Positions 30,197 through 38,177 of a stretch of 64,000 bases of DNA are shown here, in pieces; the stretch's first letter is position 1; each line of letters starts with the position of its first letter. The stretch lies in contig CAZICM010000004.1 in assembly GCA_964537685.1 (NCBI GenBank), positions 1 to 64,000 on the forward strand, given 5' to 3'. Made by a program: the position numbers and the translations under genes. The notes under the pieces are model-generated. The model was not told the origin of the DNA. It saw only the letters and a list, made by a program, of their open reading frames with translations, and ran no database searches. Origin of the DNA: CAZICM01 sp964537685. GTDB lineage: Bacteria > Myxococcota_A > Polyangia > Polyangiales > Polyangiaceae.

Positions 30197-31768
30197 TCAC
30201 TCCGCAGGGGGGAGTGTTACACCCTGCCGCCGATAGAGCCAATAAGGCCCCGCCCTATCCACCAAGATAAGCGTGGGATCGCTCCCGAATCGGGGATCGG
30301 GGCCCTGCGCTCTCCTCACCAAAAACCAATCAAAAAAAGCTCCGCGTGTCTTGAGATCGAAACGTTCGGGCGTCCATTCAAAGCGCGATGGCGTGGGCGG
30401 CGGTACAGAAGGGGAATTCTCTCGATATCGTATGGGGGAGGCATTCCATGATACGAAGTGGAAGCTGAGCCAGCCTCCTTTTTCGGCCTGAATCCATGCG
30501 GGTAGATGAAGGAAGGGATGCGTGTTGAAGCTGGGATGATCGCGATCCCATACGATATAGCCAAGCTTGGGGGCTTGGGGAATGTGTTTGGTGATTCTGC
30601 GGAAATCAGCGGCGGTGGCATCTATTTTTTCAAAATTTTGCCGTACAAGGGCGGCCTGAGCGATGCTCCCATAGGCGATAAAGCCCAGAAGCGGAAGCCG
30701 CGCCCATAGCGCCCGGGGTAGATTGGGAACCAGGGCCAGCAGCATAAAGGCGGTGGAAACAATCTCTCTTGGATAGACATACCACCATATGCCAATTTGC
30801 ATGGGAAGCACGAGGAATAGCCCCAGAAAGACGGCGGCCATACAGAGAACGGCGAGATGGGCCGAGACAGAAAAGCGAAGGGCGCGGGAAGAGACGGCTT
30901 CTATGGGATTCTGCTGTTCGGTGAGCTTGAGAAAGGCCGCGGCCAGGGCAACGCCGATAACGATTCGAAAGGATTGCTGAAAGAGCCGCTGTTCTTCGGG
31001 CCCCGTTAACGCTCCAAAGAGTAGGCCCTGTATTTCCTTGAGGCGTTCCCAATGAGGCTGAAGATGTTCCATGCCCGCGGTGCTCAATTCTTTGGGGCGC
31101 ACGAGCAGCCATGTCCCCATCAGCGAAAGAGAAGGGAGCATGGGAACTACAATAGGGGAAAAACGGCGGGTGGTGGGGTACATCAATACCGCTGTTCCAA
31201 GTACAGCGGCAAGGGCAAAGGGAAAACGGAAGATATGGGTGCTAAATATGGCAACCAAGACCAAAGCCAGCGTGAGTTGCCGGGAGGAGGATGGGCGATC
31301 GAGAAGAAGGAGGGTATTGCCCACGGCCATGGCAAAGAGGCCGATGGCGGCCATGAAGTTGACAAACCCCCAATGGGTTAGCGTATTCCAGACGAGGGGA
31401 AGGGCGAGAAGGCCCATGAGCGGGCTTTTTTTCATGCCCACGGCGAGGACGGACAGACCCGCGGGCAAGAGGAGCAAGAGAACGATGGAGGCGAGTTTGG
31501 TGGCCCAGGTGATGGGAAGGAAAAGGGCGAAAAAAGCCCCCAGTCCATAGAGACTCCAGTAGGGCGACTCGAGAAAATGCAGACTGAATTGCTCTTGAAA
31601 ACGAAAGGATGGATCGAGGTAGTGACGGAGGATGGACGCGGACGCGGCGTGAAAGGGCAGGTCGGTAATGGGCGGATATTCGGCGGCCAGAAATGGCGCG
31701 GCCACAACATAGAGCGATAGGGCAAGAGCGGCGGCGGCAAGCGCAAGCGGCAAGGGCTTTCGGGGCAT
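30197..31768 (-). CDS. Hypothetical polytopic membrane protein
   Basis: This 523-residue protein has about eleven hydrophobic segments over the first 360 residues (for example LALAAAALALSLYVVAAPFLA, in two blocks, and ASIVLLLLLPAGLSVLAVG). A soluble C-terminal domain of about 150 residues follows. An early loop reads YPPITDLPFHAASASIL; an Asp-Leu-Pro-Phe-His placed just after the first helix recalls the first-loop Asp of GT-C glycosyltransferases. No family was firmly recognised. It is the last gene of the leftward run, 53 bases after the protoglobin gene, and may be co-transcribed with the signalling cluster. A role in cell-surface polysaccharide assembly is possible but only inferred. Confidence 0.8.
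   Translation of the reverse strand: MPRKPLPLALAAAALALSLYVVAAPFLAAEYPPITDLPFHAASASILRHYLDPSFRFQEQFSLHFLESPYWSLYGLGAFFALFLPITWATKLASIVLLLLLPAGLSVLAVGMKKSPLMGLLALPLVWNTLTHWGFVNFMAAIGLFAMAVGNTLLLLDRPSSSRQLTLALVLVAIFSTHIFRFPFALAAVLGTAVLMYPTTRRFSPIVVPMLPSLSLMGTWLLVRPKELSTAGMEHLQPHWERLKEIQGLLFGALTGPEEQRLFQQSFRIVIGVALAAAFLKLTEQQNPIEAVSSRALRFSVSAHLAVLCMAAVFLGLFLVLPMQIGIWWYVYPREIVSTAFMLLALVPNLPRALWARLPLLGFIAYGSIAQAALVRQNFEKIDATAADFRRITKHIPQAPKLGYIVWDRDHPSFNTHPFLHLPAWIQAEKGGWLSFHFVSWNASPIRYRENSPSVPPPTPSRFEWTPERFDLKTRGAFFDWFLVRRAQGPDPRFGSDPTLILVDRAGPYWLYRRQGVTLPPAE
30198..30216. terminator. Possible hairpin between convergent genes
   Basis: CACTCC at 30198-30203 pairs with GGAGTG at 30211-30216 around a seven-base loop. 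It sits between the end of the GH13 gene and the end of the opposing membrane-protein gene, partly inside the latter's last codons. There is no T-run on either side, so it would be a weak or Rho-assisted terminator at best. Confidence 0.3.
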
Positions 31769-31821
31769 GAGCTACCCTACGCTACACATTTGCGGCGGCG
31801 GCGTCGATAGGGATCGGTGGA

Positions 31822-32379
31822 TTACTTATTGGCTGCGCGCATTAGGCTATAAAACAATTCCCGCGTAATTCCAGCACTCTGATCGAGACGCTCAAACATG
31901 CATTCTTCATAGGCATGATTGAATATCGATAAATCCAAACTGAGCAGCCGCCCGAGCAGCCTCCGCGCCGCCTTGGCCTCGTCGGGCGCCAGATGTTCGT
32001 CAATCACCTTTTCCATTTGTTCGCGCAAGACCTCAAGCATTCCTATGGGATAGCGAATGGGCAAGCCAATTCGAACATGGGCCACGCCAATTCGAACGCG
32101 CTTCTCAAAATAGGTCAGGTCGTGATTTCCTTCCAATAAATCATTGAGCCAATCCGATACAACATGGCGGGATTCCACGTCGCTTCCCTGTAAAAACTCT
32201 GCGCTGGACGGCTCAGAGCGAATTTTGTCGTAAAAAATCTTTTCAATGGCGGGGCCCCGGCCGTTCATTAAATCCCGGAGCTTGGCCAACAGCGCGCGCT
32301 CTGTATCGTCAATGCCGATAAAGCGCCGCATTTCCGCAACAATTTCTTCTTTCGACATACCATGTGTCATCTTCGCCAT
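31822..32379 (-). CDS. Protoglobin-domain haem protein
   Basis: This 185-residue protein matches the protoglobin/globin-coupled-sensor haem domain over nearly its whole length. It has ERALLAKLRDLMNGRGPAIE, then FEKRVRIGVAHVRIGLPIRY, where His101 is the expected proximal haem ligand, and a final long helix ending MFERLDQSAG. It carries no output domain of its own, so it must work through partners. The gene starts MAKMTHGMSKEE behind GAGGTGAT and is the last of a leftward cluster with roadblock, ParA, response-regulator, di-iron and kinase genes. The likely role is haem-based sensing of O2, NO or CO. Methionine-rich start residues are ordinary. Confidence 0.88.
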   Translation of the reverse strand: MAKMTHGMSKEEIVAEMRRFIGIDDTERALLAKLRDLMNGRGPAIEKIFYDKIRSEPSSAEFLQGSDVESRHVVSDWLNDLLEGNHDLTYFEKRVRIGVAHVRIGLPIRYPIGMLEVLREQMEKVIDEHLAPDEAKAARRLLGRLLSLDLSIFNHAYEECMFERLDQSAGITRELFYSLMRAANK

Positions 32380-32448
32380 ACATCACCTCGTAGAGAAGAA
32401 GTCCCCAATCCAAAAGGCAGGGCGCATCCCGCCTTGCGCCGCGTATGC

Positions 32449-32814
32449 CTACATAATGCCGGCAATTTCTTTGGCCGCCGTCCTCGCCTCCAGATGGATA
32501 AGTCCAACATTGGTCGAGGGGGGGGCAAGAACAGCAAGCACTCCCTTGGGTCCAGCGCTGTAAATAAAAATCTGTCCATCCTTGGCCGTTACGCTGGTCT
32601 CGGAGAGAACGCCGGCTGAAAGCGTTTCACTGATGCGTTTTCCAAGACCCACGGCCGTCGCGGTCATGGCGGCAACCCGGCTTGCATCCATGCCCGCGGG
32701 CAGGGAATCGGCGATGGGCAGACCATCCGTCGATGCGATCAGCACGCCCTTGAGATCGGGTATGGATGACCGCAAGTTTTCCACCAATTTCTGCAATACC
32801 TCTTGTTTGCTCAT
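32449..32814 (-). CDS. Roadblock/LC7 domain protein
   Basis: This 121-residue single-domain protein has the roadblock pattern: an N-terminal helix (LQKLVENLRSSIPDLKGVLI), ASTDGLPIADSL, GMDASRVAAMTATAVGLGKR and VLAVLAPPSTNVGLIHLEAR. In bacteria such proteins (the MglB type) bind Ras-like GTPases as activators or form dimeric platforms. No MglA-type GTPase lies in this window, and here the neighbours are a ParA-type ATPase and sensors. The gene has GAGGTGAT before its ATG, the same Shine-Dalgarno form as the next gene, protoglobin, 69 bases downstream. It is about 25-30 percent similar by eye to the other roadblock protein of the cluster at 36290-36655. Confidence 0.92.
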   Translation of the reverse strand: MSKQEVLQKLVENLRSSIPDLKGVLIASTDGLPIADSLPAGMDASRVAAMTATAVGLGKRISETLSAGVLSETSVTAKDGQIFIYSAGPKGVLAVLAPPSTNVGLIHLEARTAAKEIAGIM

Positions 32815-32865
32815 AGATCACCTCGTGTCGTTCTTGTTGGCTGAGGATATACCGCTTGCCCCAGG

Positions 32866-33405
32866 TTAATGCTGAATGAGTTTTTCCATGGCCCTGCGGA
32901 CTTCCCTTGTGACTACCGAAGGCGAAAGTACGCCCACGGTAAATACATGATTGTCTTTCCTCCGGATGCGGATGCCGGTGAGCCAGCGATCGCCGAATTC
33001 AATGGCGATGGATTGGGAAGTAGAGCCTACGTCGGTCATTTGAGCGGCCTGTTCAAAGGCGATAACCAGGCGCGCCCCAATTCCTTCGGAAATCGATGAA
33101 TCGGCTGCTCCTCTCCATGCTACCACAAGCCCGTCCTCATCGACCACAAAGGCCAATTCGGCCGCGGCGGATTTCAGGCATTGATCGAGCATTCGGTTCC
33201 AGAGCGCCGGGCCAAATTGCTCTTGAGGTGCCGGTTTTTCCGGCGCAGGAGCTGCCTTTGCCGCGCTTGTAGGCGAAAAGCGAACATATCCCCCAGGCGT
33301 TGCGGGCTTTTCGGCCAGAGAGGGGACAGGCGCCGGCGAGAGTTTCTTTGAGAGTTCCCGGGCCCGCTCGAGATCAAAGGAGCTGCCGCTCTTCTTGTTC
33401 GACAT
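32866..33405 (-). CDS. Roadblock-like protein with disordered N-terminal extension
   Basis: ATG 33405 has GGAGG upstream. The start lies 32 bases inside the end of the ParA-type gene. The first 70 residues are Ser/Pro/Ala/Lys-rich and probably disordered. The rest (about 75-180) reads LWNRMLDQCLKSAAAELAFV, VDEDGLVVAWRG, EGIGARLVIAFEQAAQM and SIAIEFGDRWLTGIR, following the roadblock/LC7 topology (helix, two strands, helix, three strands). Sequence match is weaker than for the two canonical roadblock genes of the cluster. A tether that can bind the ParA-type ATPase would make sense of the extension, but this is inference. Confidence 0.7.
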   Translation of the reverse strand: MSNKKSGSSFDLERARELSKKLSPAPVPSLAEKPATPGGYVRFSPTSAAKAAPAPEKPAPQEQFGPALWNRMLDQCLKSAAAELAFVVDEDGLVVAWRGAADSSISEGIGARLVIAFEQAAQMTDVGSTSQSIAIEFGDRWLTGIRIRRKDNHVFTVGVLSPSVVTREVRRAMEKLIQH

Positions 33406-34189
33406 GACTGTCCTCCGTGGGTGCAATAGAAGAAACAAGGGCTTCGACCTCGGTGGCAAGCGCGTCGAAACGTCTTACTTCGGGAGAAATCCGGCCGCCT
33501 AAAAAGCCGATGGGAAGCCCTGAACGCGAGGCTCGTGCAAAGACATCGGCGCGCGGAATAATGGTATCCAGCACGCCTGAAAACCCCGTCCACAGATCGA
33601 CCATCACGGATTGAGAAGGCTCGCTGTCGCGTTCGACCATGGTGGGGAGGATGCCAAGCAAATTCAGCCGGGGATTTTCGGATTCGCGAACATGATCGAT
33701 CACCCGTAGAATTTGCGAAATCGAACGAAGGGTGAGGGAGGATGCCTGCACGGGTACCAGCGCGAAATCGGCCGCCGCAAGGGCTCCCCGCGTGACCATG
33801 CCCAGTCCCGAGGGCGTGTCTAAAATAACAAAATCAAATGCGCTTTCCACCTCGCTGAGCAGGCCATTCAATACCCCCGGCTCATGAATAACACGCTCAA
33901 ATTCACAAACATCGATGGGATCCAGCCGTCCCCTGGGGAGCAGCGTGAGGCCCGGCTGTTTGGTTGGAAGCAGCGCTTCATGGGCCTGAACTTGCTCCAT
34001 AAGCCGGTCGGCCAGCCCCGCCAATTCGGTATCGCCCTTGGCCAAGGAATGGCCAATACCGCCTTGGGGATCTAAATCGACAAGCAAGGTTGGCCTCCCA
34101 TGCTCGGCGAGCGCCAGCGCTAGATGAAGCGATATGGTTGTCTTACCGACACCACCCTTTTGGCTTGCAACGACAATTCGATGGGCCAT
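33374..34189 (-). CDS. ParA/MinD-type ATPase
   Basis: The deviant Walker A motif KGGVGKTT is at residues 11-18, followed by PTLLVDLDPQGGIGHSLA (the DxDPQG switch) and FDFVILDTPSGLG (Walker B region). The protein is 271 residues, typical for chromosomal ParA/MinD-like proteins. The C-terminus is acidic (EDSHVEQEERQ). No ParB gene or parS-like site was seen, so it is not a normal partition locus. Proteins of this group position cellular cargo by ATP-driven dimer cycling on nucleoid or membrane. It sits inside a signalling cluster between a DUF4388 response regulator and a roadblock-like gene it overlaps by 32 bases, so positioning of a signalling or polar complex is a reasonable inference. Confidence 0.92.
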   Translation of the reverse strand: MAHRIVVASQKGGVGKTTISLHLALALAEHGRPTLLVDLDPQGGIGHSLAKGDTELAGLADRLMEQVQAHEALLPTKQPGLTLLPRGRLDPIDVCEFERVIHEPGVLNGLLSEVESAFDFVILDTPSGLGMVTRGALAAADFALVPVQASSLTLRSISQILRVIDHVRESENPRLNLLGILPTMVERDSEPSQSVMVDLWTGFSGVLDTIIPRADVFARASRSGLPIGFLGGRISPEVRRFDALATEVEALVSSIAPTEDSHVEQEERQLL

Positions 34190-34256
34190 CTTTTCCTCGG
34201 GAAGCTAGGACTTCCTATTTGCTCGTTTTGCATGCCCCTGGCACGCACTTGTTGAA

Positions 34257-35516
34257 TTACTCTCCAGCAGCGGGTTCACCGTAGCCAAGTTCGCGAAGCC
34301 GTTTGAGATTGGCTTGGACTTTTGGGTCGTCTCCGCGAATCGCCTCGGCGGCCTTAAACGCCTCAAAGGCTCCCCGGTAGTCTTTGACGAGCAGCGCCGC
34401 GATACCGGCGTCCCATGCGTCGTTGAACACCAGGTCTTCGCCGCTTTCATCGGAGCCTGCGCTCGCGGCGGCAGATTCTTGGGCAGGCGCGGGCGACGCG
34501 GATACAACCGTGGAGACCGCCTCGGGCGCAGGGGTGGGATCGATTCTCCACACAAATCCCGAACGGGACACAGGAGGCACCGAGGGCGGGGCTTGGGGTG
34601 GCTCTGGCGCTTGCTGGGTGGATTCATCGCCTTCTTCTGGACGGCTCCCAGAAACGGCTTTTTGTGCGCTTCGGGCAAAGTCCGACACGGGCTCGGCCAT
34701 CGCCGGCCTGGGAGCATCCACCACATTGACTCTTGGGGCGGGTTCCGGCGCCGTTTCGTCATTTTGGGGGCTTCTTGCTGTCGTTGGCATCCCCTCGGCA
34801 CCGCCAAACCAATCCATATCGCCGGACAACTCGACCAAGCTATCGCGGGTTTCTTCATCCTCGACGCGGGCCGCATTGAGCAAAACCGATTCCCAACTGC
34901 CGAACATCGTTTGCTCGCCCGGATCTTCGCGCAGCGTCCGGACCCGGGTGACGGAATTCCGCGCAAAAGCCAGCCGCCGGAACGCATCGACCCCCACACC
35001 TCTCGAATCGATCGCCGTCCATACCAATCCGTTAAAAACAATCACGCGGCCATTTTCTTCTTCGCTTTCGACATCAATAATAACAGAATGACGGCCAATA
35101 CATGCTAATTGAATATAATCGGCGACGGCAAAGGGCGCGTGCTCCGTCGATGAAGTGGAATACCCGAGGCGGCTTTGCACAATCGATCGAAGTTCCTCGA
35201 GCTGAACGGGTTTCTCGCGCACATCGACATTGGCGTGCGGAGGAATTTGCGACCCATAAGCCTTGAGATATCCAGAAACATAAAGAATGGGTATCTGCAT
35301 GCTGCGCCGGCCAAGCTCACCCAAAAGCTCAATCCCCGAGCGATCGGGCAAATCGATATCGCTGACGATCATTTTGGGCGGCCTCGAATCGATGATGGCC
35401 AAGGCAGCCGACACCGTTCCCACGTCGGCGACTTCCACGCCGGGCAATTTCGCGATTGCCCGCGCCATCGAAGAGCGCAACACCGCTTCGTCTTCAATGA
35501 GAAGCACTAGATCCAT
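34257..35516 (-). CDS. Response regulator with DUF4388 (PATAN) domain
   Basis: The receiver domain (residues 1-118) has IEDE acids, the phosphoacceptor Asp53 in VSDIDLPDRSG and the Lys in DVREKPVQ. Residues about 128-230 (FAVADYIQLACIGRHSVIID, then GRVIVFNGLVWTAID, AFRRLAF) match DUF4388/PATAN, a domain known from PatA-type regulators and roadblock-linked loci. A Pro/Ala-rich stretch (240-355) follows, then a TPR-like helical pair (AWDAGIAALLVKDYRGAFEA) at the C-terminus. There is no DNA-binding domain, so output must be by protein contact. It starts 3 bases after the di-iron protein's stop. The likely input is the histidine kinase at the head of the cluster. Confidence 0.9.
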   Translation of the reverse strand: MDLVLLIEDEAVLRSSMARAIAKLPGVEVADVGTVSAALAIIDSRPPKMIVSDIDLPDRSGIELLGELGRRSMQIPILYVSGYLKAYGSQIPPHANVDVREKPVQLEELRSIVQSRLGYSTSSTEHAPFAVADYIQLACIGRHSVIIDVESEEENGRVIVFNGLVWTAIDSRGVGVDAFRRLAFARNSVTRVRTLREDPGEQTMFGSWESVLLNAARVEDEETRDSLVELSGDMDWFGGAEGMPTTARSPQNDETAPEPAPRVNVVDAPRPAMAEPVSDFARSAQKAVSGSRPEEGDESTQQAPEPPQAPPSVPPVSRSGFVWRIDPTPAPEAVSTVVSASPAPAQESAAASAGSDESGEDLVFNDAWDAGIAALLVKDYRGAFEAFKAAEAIRGDDPKVQANLKRLRELGYGEPAAGE

Positions 35517-35519
35517 GAT

Positions 35520-36281
35520 CTATCCAGCACGCGGCACCCGATATTTGTCAATGAGAAGATCGATCCCGCACTGAAGCCCCTCACACCATGTGAGAAACTT
35601 CTCGACCATATCTTTCCCGCGGAAAACTGCACCGTGTTGAGGCGCAATGCATTCAATATCGAGCGTCCTCACCATGGCGGCCCATGCGCGCAGGGCTTGG
35701 CCGCTGGCCATATAGCGCTTGTGAAAGCCTTCCATGTGAGAAATATGCGCTTCAAAATCATGCACTTCCCGGTCGATTTCTCCCAGCGAAGCGCCGAGAT
35801 CGCCCGAGTAGAGAATTTTGGAGACCGGATCGTAGAGATGGAAGTTGCCGCAGGAATGAAGGAAATGCGCGGGCAGAATTAAAAGCTCTATTCCCGCGAA
35901 ATCGAGCACCATGCCTTCATCCGGAATCTCGCGCACCCGCGCTTCGACAAGCCGGTCCACACCAAAATGAGGCAGAAAGCGCGTCCACAGCTTCGAGATG
36001 TATGCGTCCGCGTCCGTGGTCATCAGCCAGCCGTTTACGCTCGCTACGATGTCGGGATCTTGATGCGATAAAAAGATATGCGTGAGCGGCTTGCCGTGAA
36101 GCTGAGAGGTGCACTCGGCCAAGGCCCGGCTGTAGATTTTATGACCGCCCGGATCGAGCAGAAGGCCCGCACTTTCGTGAACAATCAAGTGCTGATTGGA
36201 TTGAACCATCGAGCCCGCGGTGTAGTCCTCCAATAGGACATTTTTATGAGCGCCATTTTCGTACAATACAATCGTTGACAT
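35520..36281 (-). CDS. ODP-like di-iron, metallo-beta-lactamase-fold protein
   Basis: This is a 253-residue stand-alone flavodiiron-type MBL domain without flavodoxin. Metal ligands appear as His73-x-Asp75-x-Asp77 (HQDPD), His139 or His142 in LPAHFLHSCGN, Asp161 (YSGDLGAS) and His216 (PQHG). The HxDxD in place of HxExDH is the pattern I recall for oxygen-binding di-iron (ODP) sensor proteins linked to chemotaxis or signalling. KILYSGDLGA and the His-rich segments keep the fold. Such proteins bind O2 at a di-iron centre. It sits three bases before the response regulator gene and eight after a roadblock gene, so it probably reports redox state to this cluster. Confidence 0.85.
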   Translation of the reverse strand: MSTIVLYENGAHKNVLLEDYTAGSMVQSNQHLIVHESAGLLLDPGGHKIYSRALAECTSQLHGKPLTHIFLSHQDPDIVASVNGWLMTTDADAYISKLWTRFLPHFGVDRLVEARVREIPDEGMVLDFAGIELLILPAHFLHSCGNFHLYDPVSKILYSGDLGASLGEIDREVHDFEAHISHMEGFHKRYMASGQALRAWAAMVRTLDIECIAPQHGAVFRGKDMVEKFLTWCEGLQCGIDLLIDKYRVPRAG

Positions 36282-36289
36282 GATACCAC

Positions 36290-36655
36290 CTAAATAATTT
36301 TACGGATTTCAGCTGCGGCGCTATCCATATCGAGGAAGATTAAACCCAGCTTCGCATCATGCGTGGTGATCACCAGAAGCAGCGTGCCATTGCCGACGCT
36401 GAGCATCACCACATAGCCGTTATCTCCCTGAATCAGCACCTTGGTCAGCTTGCCGCGCTCCAGCTCGGTGGAAGCGCGCTGGCCAAGGCTCAGCATGGTC
36501 GCGCTCATGCCTGCGACCCGCATGTCCTGAATATGCTTCGGCAAGGCACTCGCAATGACCAAGCCGTCCTCGGAAATGAGAACGCAGGCTTCCACATCGC
36601 GGGAACCGGATTGAAGGGAACGCAACACTCGATTGAGCTGCTCGACGCGGGACAT
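36290..36655 (-). CDS. Roadblock/LC7 domain protein
   Basis: This 121-residue protein has the canonical roadblock pattern: LNRVLRSLQSGSRDVEACVL, ISEDGLVIASALP, MRVAGMSATMLSLGQRAST, and the strand pair GDNGYVVMLSVGNGTLLLVI. It ends in LGLIFLDMDSAAAEIRKII. The ATG is behind GAGGTG. It has the same length as the roadblock protein at 32449-32814, so the two could form a heterodimer or separate platforms. It lies 68 bases after the histidine kinase gene and is followed after 8 bases by the ODP-like gene. No GTPase partner is encoded nearby. Confidence 0.93.
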   Translation of the reverse strand: MSRVEQLNRVLRSLQSGSRDVEACVLISEDGLVIASALPKHIQDMRVAGMSATMLSLGQRASTELERGKLTKVLIQGDNGYVVMLSVGNGTLLLVITTHDAKLGLIFLDMDSAAAEIRKII

Positions 36656-36723
36656 TGATTTTCACCTCAAACAACCTATCTCGGACACAACCTAAGAAGG
36701 ACGGCGCGCAACGGCGGGAAACT

Positions 36724-37863
36724 CTATCGTTTTGGCGATAAAATCTTTGCACTGTGCTGATGAGCGCCGAAAGGCAAACAAATTTGTACGCGGGTGCCCT
36801 CTCCAGGCGATGACTGGATAAGCAACTGTCCGCCTGACTCCTTCACCATTTCTTCGCACATATATAAACCTAAACCCGCTCCATTGCGGCGGGTGCTGAA
36901 TAAAGGTTCGCGGCAGCGGTGCAAAACCTTTTCTTCCATTCCGATTCCATTGTCGATCACCTCGATCATAAGAACGGATTCGGCTTTGCTCATTCCGCAT
37001 TCGCCACCGGAAATCAAATGGCAGTTTAATTGAATCCGGCCCCCTTCAGGACAAGCTTGAAAGGCATTGAGCAAGATATTGTGCACCAGCACGCACAGCA
37101 TTGGGGGCTCAAACGGAGCTTCAAGCCGCGGCCCGATTAAGCTATGAAATTCGATTTGTTTCGAATTGGAGACCCATTTAAAAAACTTGGCCAGTTCCTG
37201 AATGGCAGGCGAAAGAGGAGCGGGGAAACTCCGCCTGACCGAACGGCTCAGGCCGGCCATCCGGTTTAGAGAAAACTTCATGCGCTGCACTTCATGCAAA
37301 ATATCGGTAATGCTCTCGCGCATTCGCTCGCTTTCCGCGTCCTCGGCCATCAGCTCGGCCGTCACGGTGATCACGGAAAGAGGATTTCTCAATTCGTGAA
37401 CGACCGAGGGAATCACCTCAAAGAGCGTGGACAGAGCAGCGTCCCTCCCATGAGAAGGCTGGATTGGCGTCGATAACATGAGCGAAAAGAATTCCGGGGC
37501 CGCCTTGAGCGCACCCGGCATCCATTTCGAAAGCCTTGCTGAATATTCGATCAAATTGCCAGCCGCCGCGGGAACATTTACCGTCACATCGGCGATATCG
37601 GCCTGCGCCGACTTCAGCCATTCGGCAGGCGCACCCGCAGGAACAAGCTGCTTACCGAGCAACTCGGATCCCAAGGGCGCAAGAAGCCTGGCCGCTTCGC
37701 GGTTCACCATCTGCACCATACCGTCTTCAGATACAATCAGCATGGCACATGGCAAATCGCGAATCGCTTCAAAAGCCAATTTGATCGTTTTGCTATTTAC
37801 CTTGATCAGACTTAATTCCCGCCTGGAAAAGCCGACTGTATCCGCTTGTGCCAAGGTGTCCAC
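36724..37863 (-). CDS. Sensor histidine kinase, PAS-containing, cytoplasmic
   Basis: The 379-residue protein has a GTG start and no membrane segments. A PAS-like domain (about residues 30-115: AIRDLPCAMLIVSEDGMVQM) precedes the dimerisation/phosphoacceptor helix PSVVHELRNPLSVI (H-box). The ATPase domain follows with LVHNILLNAFQACPEGG (N-box), VIDNGIGMEEK (G1), FSTRRNGAGLGLYMCEEMV (G2). It heads the leftward cluster and probably feeds the response regulator with DUF4388. Because neither the kinase nor the regulator has its own sensor for gas, the ODP-like and protoglobin genes may supply the input. The upstream 314 bases hold no gene. Confidence 0.93.
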   Translation of the reverse strand: MDTLAQADTVGFSRRELSLIKVNSKTIKLAFEAIRDLPCAMLIVSEDGMVQMVNREAARLLAPLGSELLGKQLVPAGAPAEWLKSAQADIADVTVNVPAAAGNLIEYSARLSKWMPGALKAAPEFFSLMLSTPIQPSHGRDAALSTLFEVIPSVVHELRNPLSVITVTAELMAEDAESERMRESITDILHEVQRMKFSLNRMAGLSRSVRRSFPAPLSPAIQELAKFFKWVSNSKQIEFHSLIGPRLEAPFEPPMLCVLVHNILLNAFQACPEGGRIQLNCHLISGGECGMSKAESVLMIEVIDNGIGMEEKVLHRCREPLFSTRRNGAGLGLYMCEEMVKESGGQLLIQSSPGEGTRVQICLPFGAHQHSAKILSPKR

Positions 37864-38177
37864 AAGTACCTCAAACCCCCCGCGCCACCATAGCGCTTCA
37901 GCAATTGTAGTGCCGAAAGAGCCGCTCTCCAGGCCATTCCTCCCCGTTCCTGGCTTTTTTCGCCAATCCCGGCTTTGGCCGCGGAGCTTTCGGTCCGCAT
38001 GTAAAAAGCGCTGGGCTTTGTTTTTGAAAACGCTGGTTTATTGAATCATTTAATCGATTTCCTATACAAAATCGAAGGATCAAGTCACGCAAGGCATGCG
38101 CTGCAAATGAATATTTTGCGCGCATATCGCGAGCGAACCGTTCATGAATGAAAGGAGTCTATTTCAAACTTCAAATA
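37864..38177. other. Non-coding region upstream of the signalling cluster
   Basis: About 310 bases separate the head of the leftward signalling cluster from the next gene's 3' end. No convincing gene or RNA was seen. It should hold the cluster promoter, but no -35/-10 pair stands out. There are short A/T-rich stretches near 38030-38180. Confidence 0.5.

Noticed and set aside
33374..34189. ParA gene as a plasmid or chromosome partition locus.
   Set aside because: No ParB gene or parS-like repeats nearby; it is embedded in a signalling cluster.
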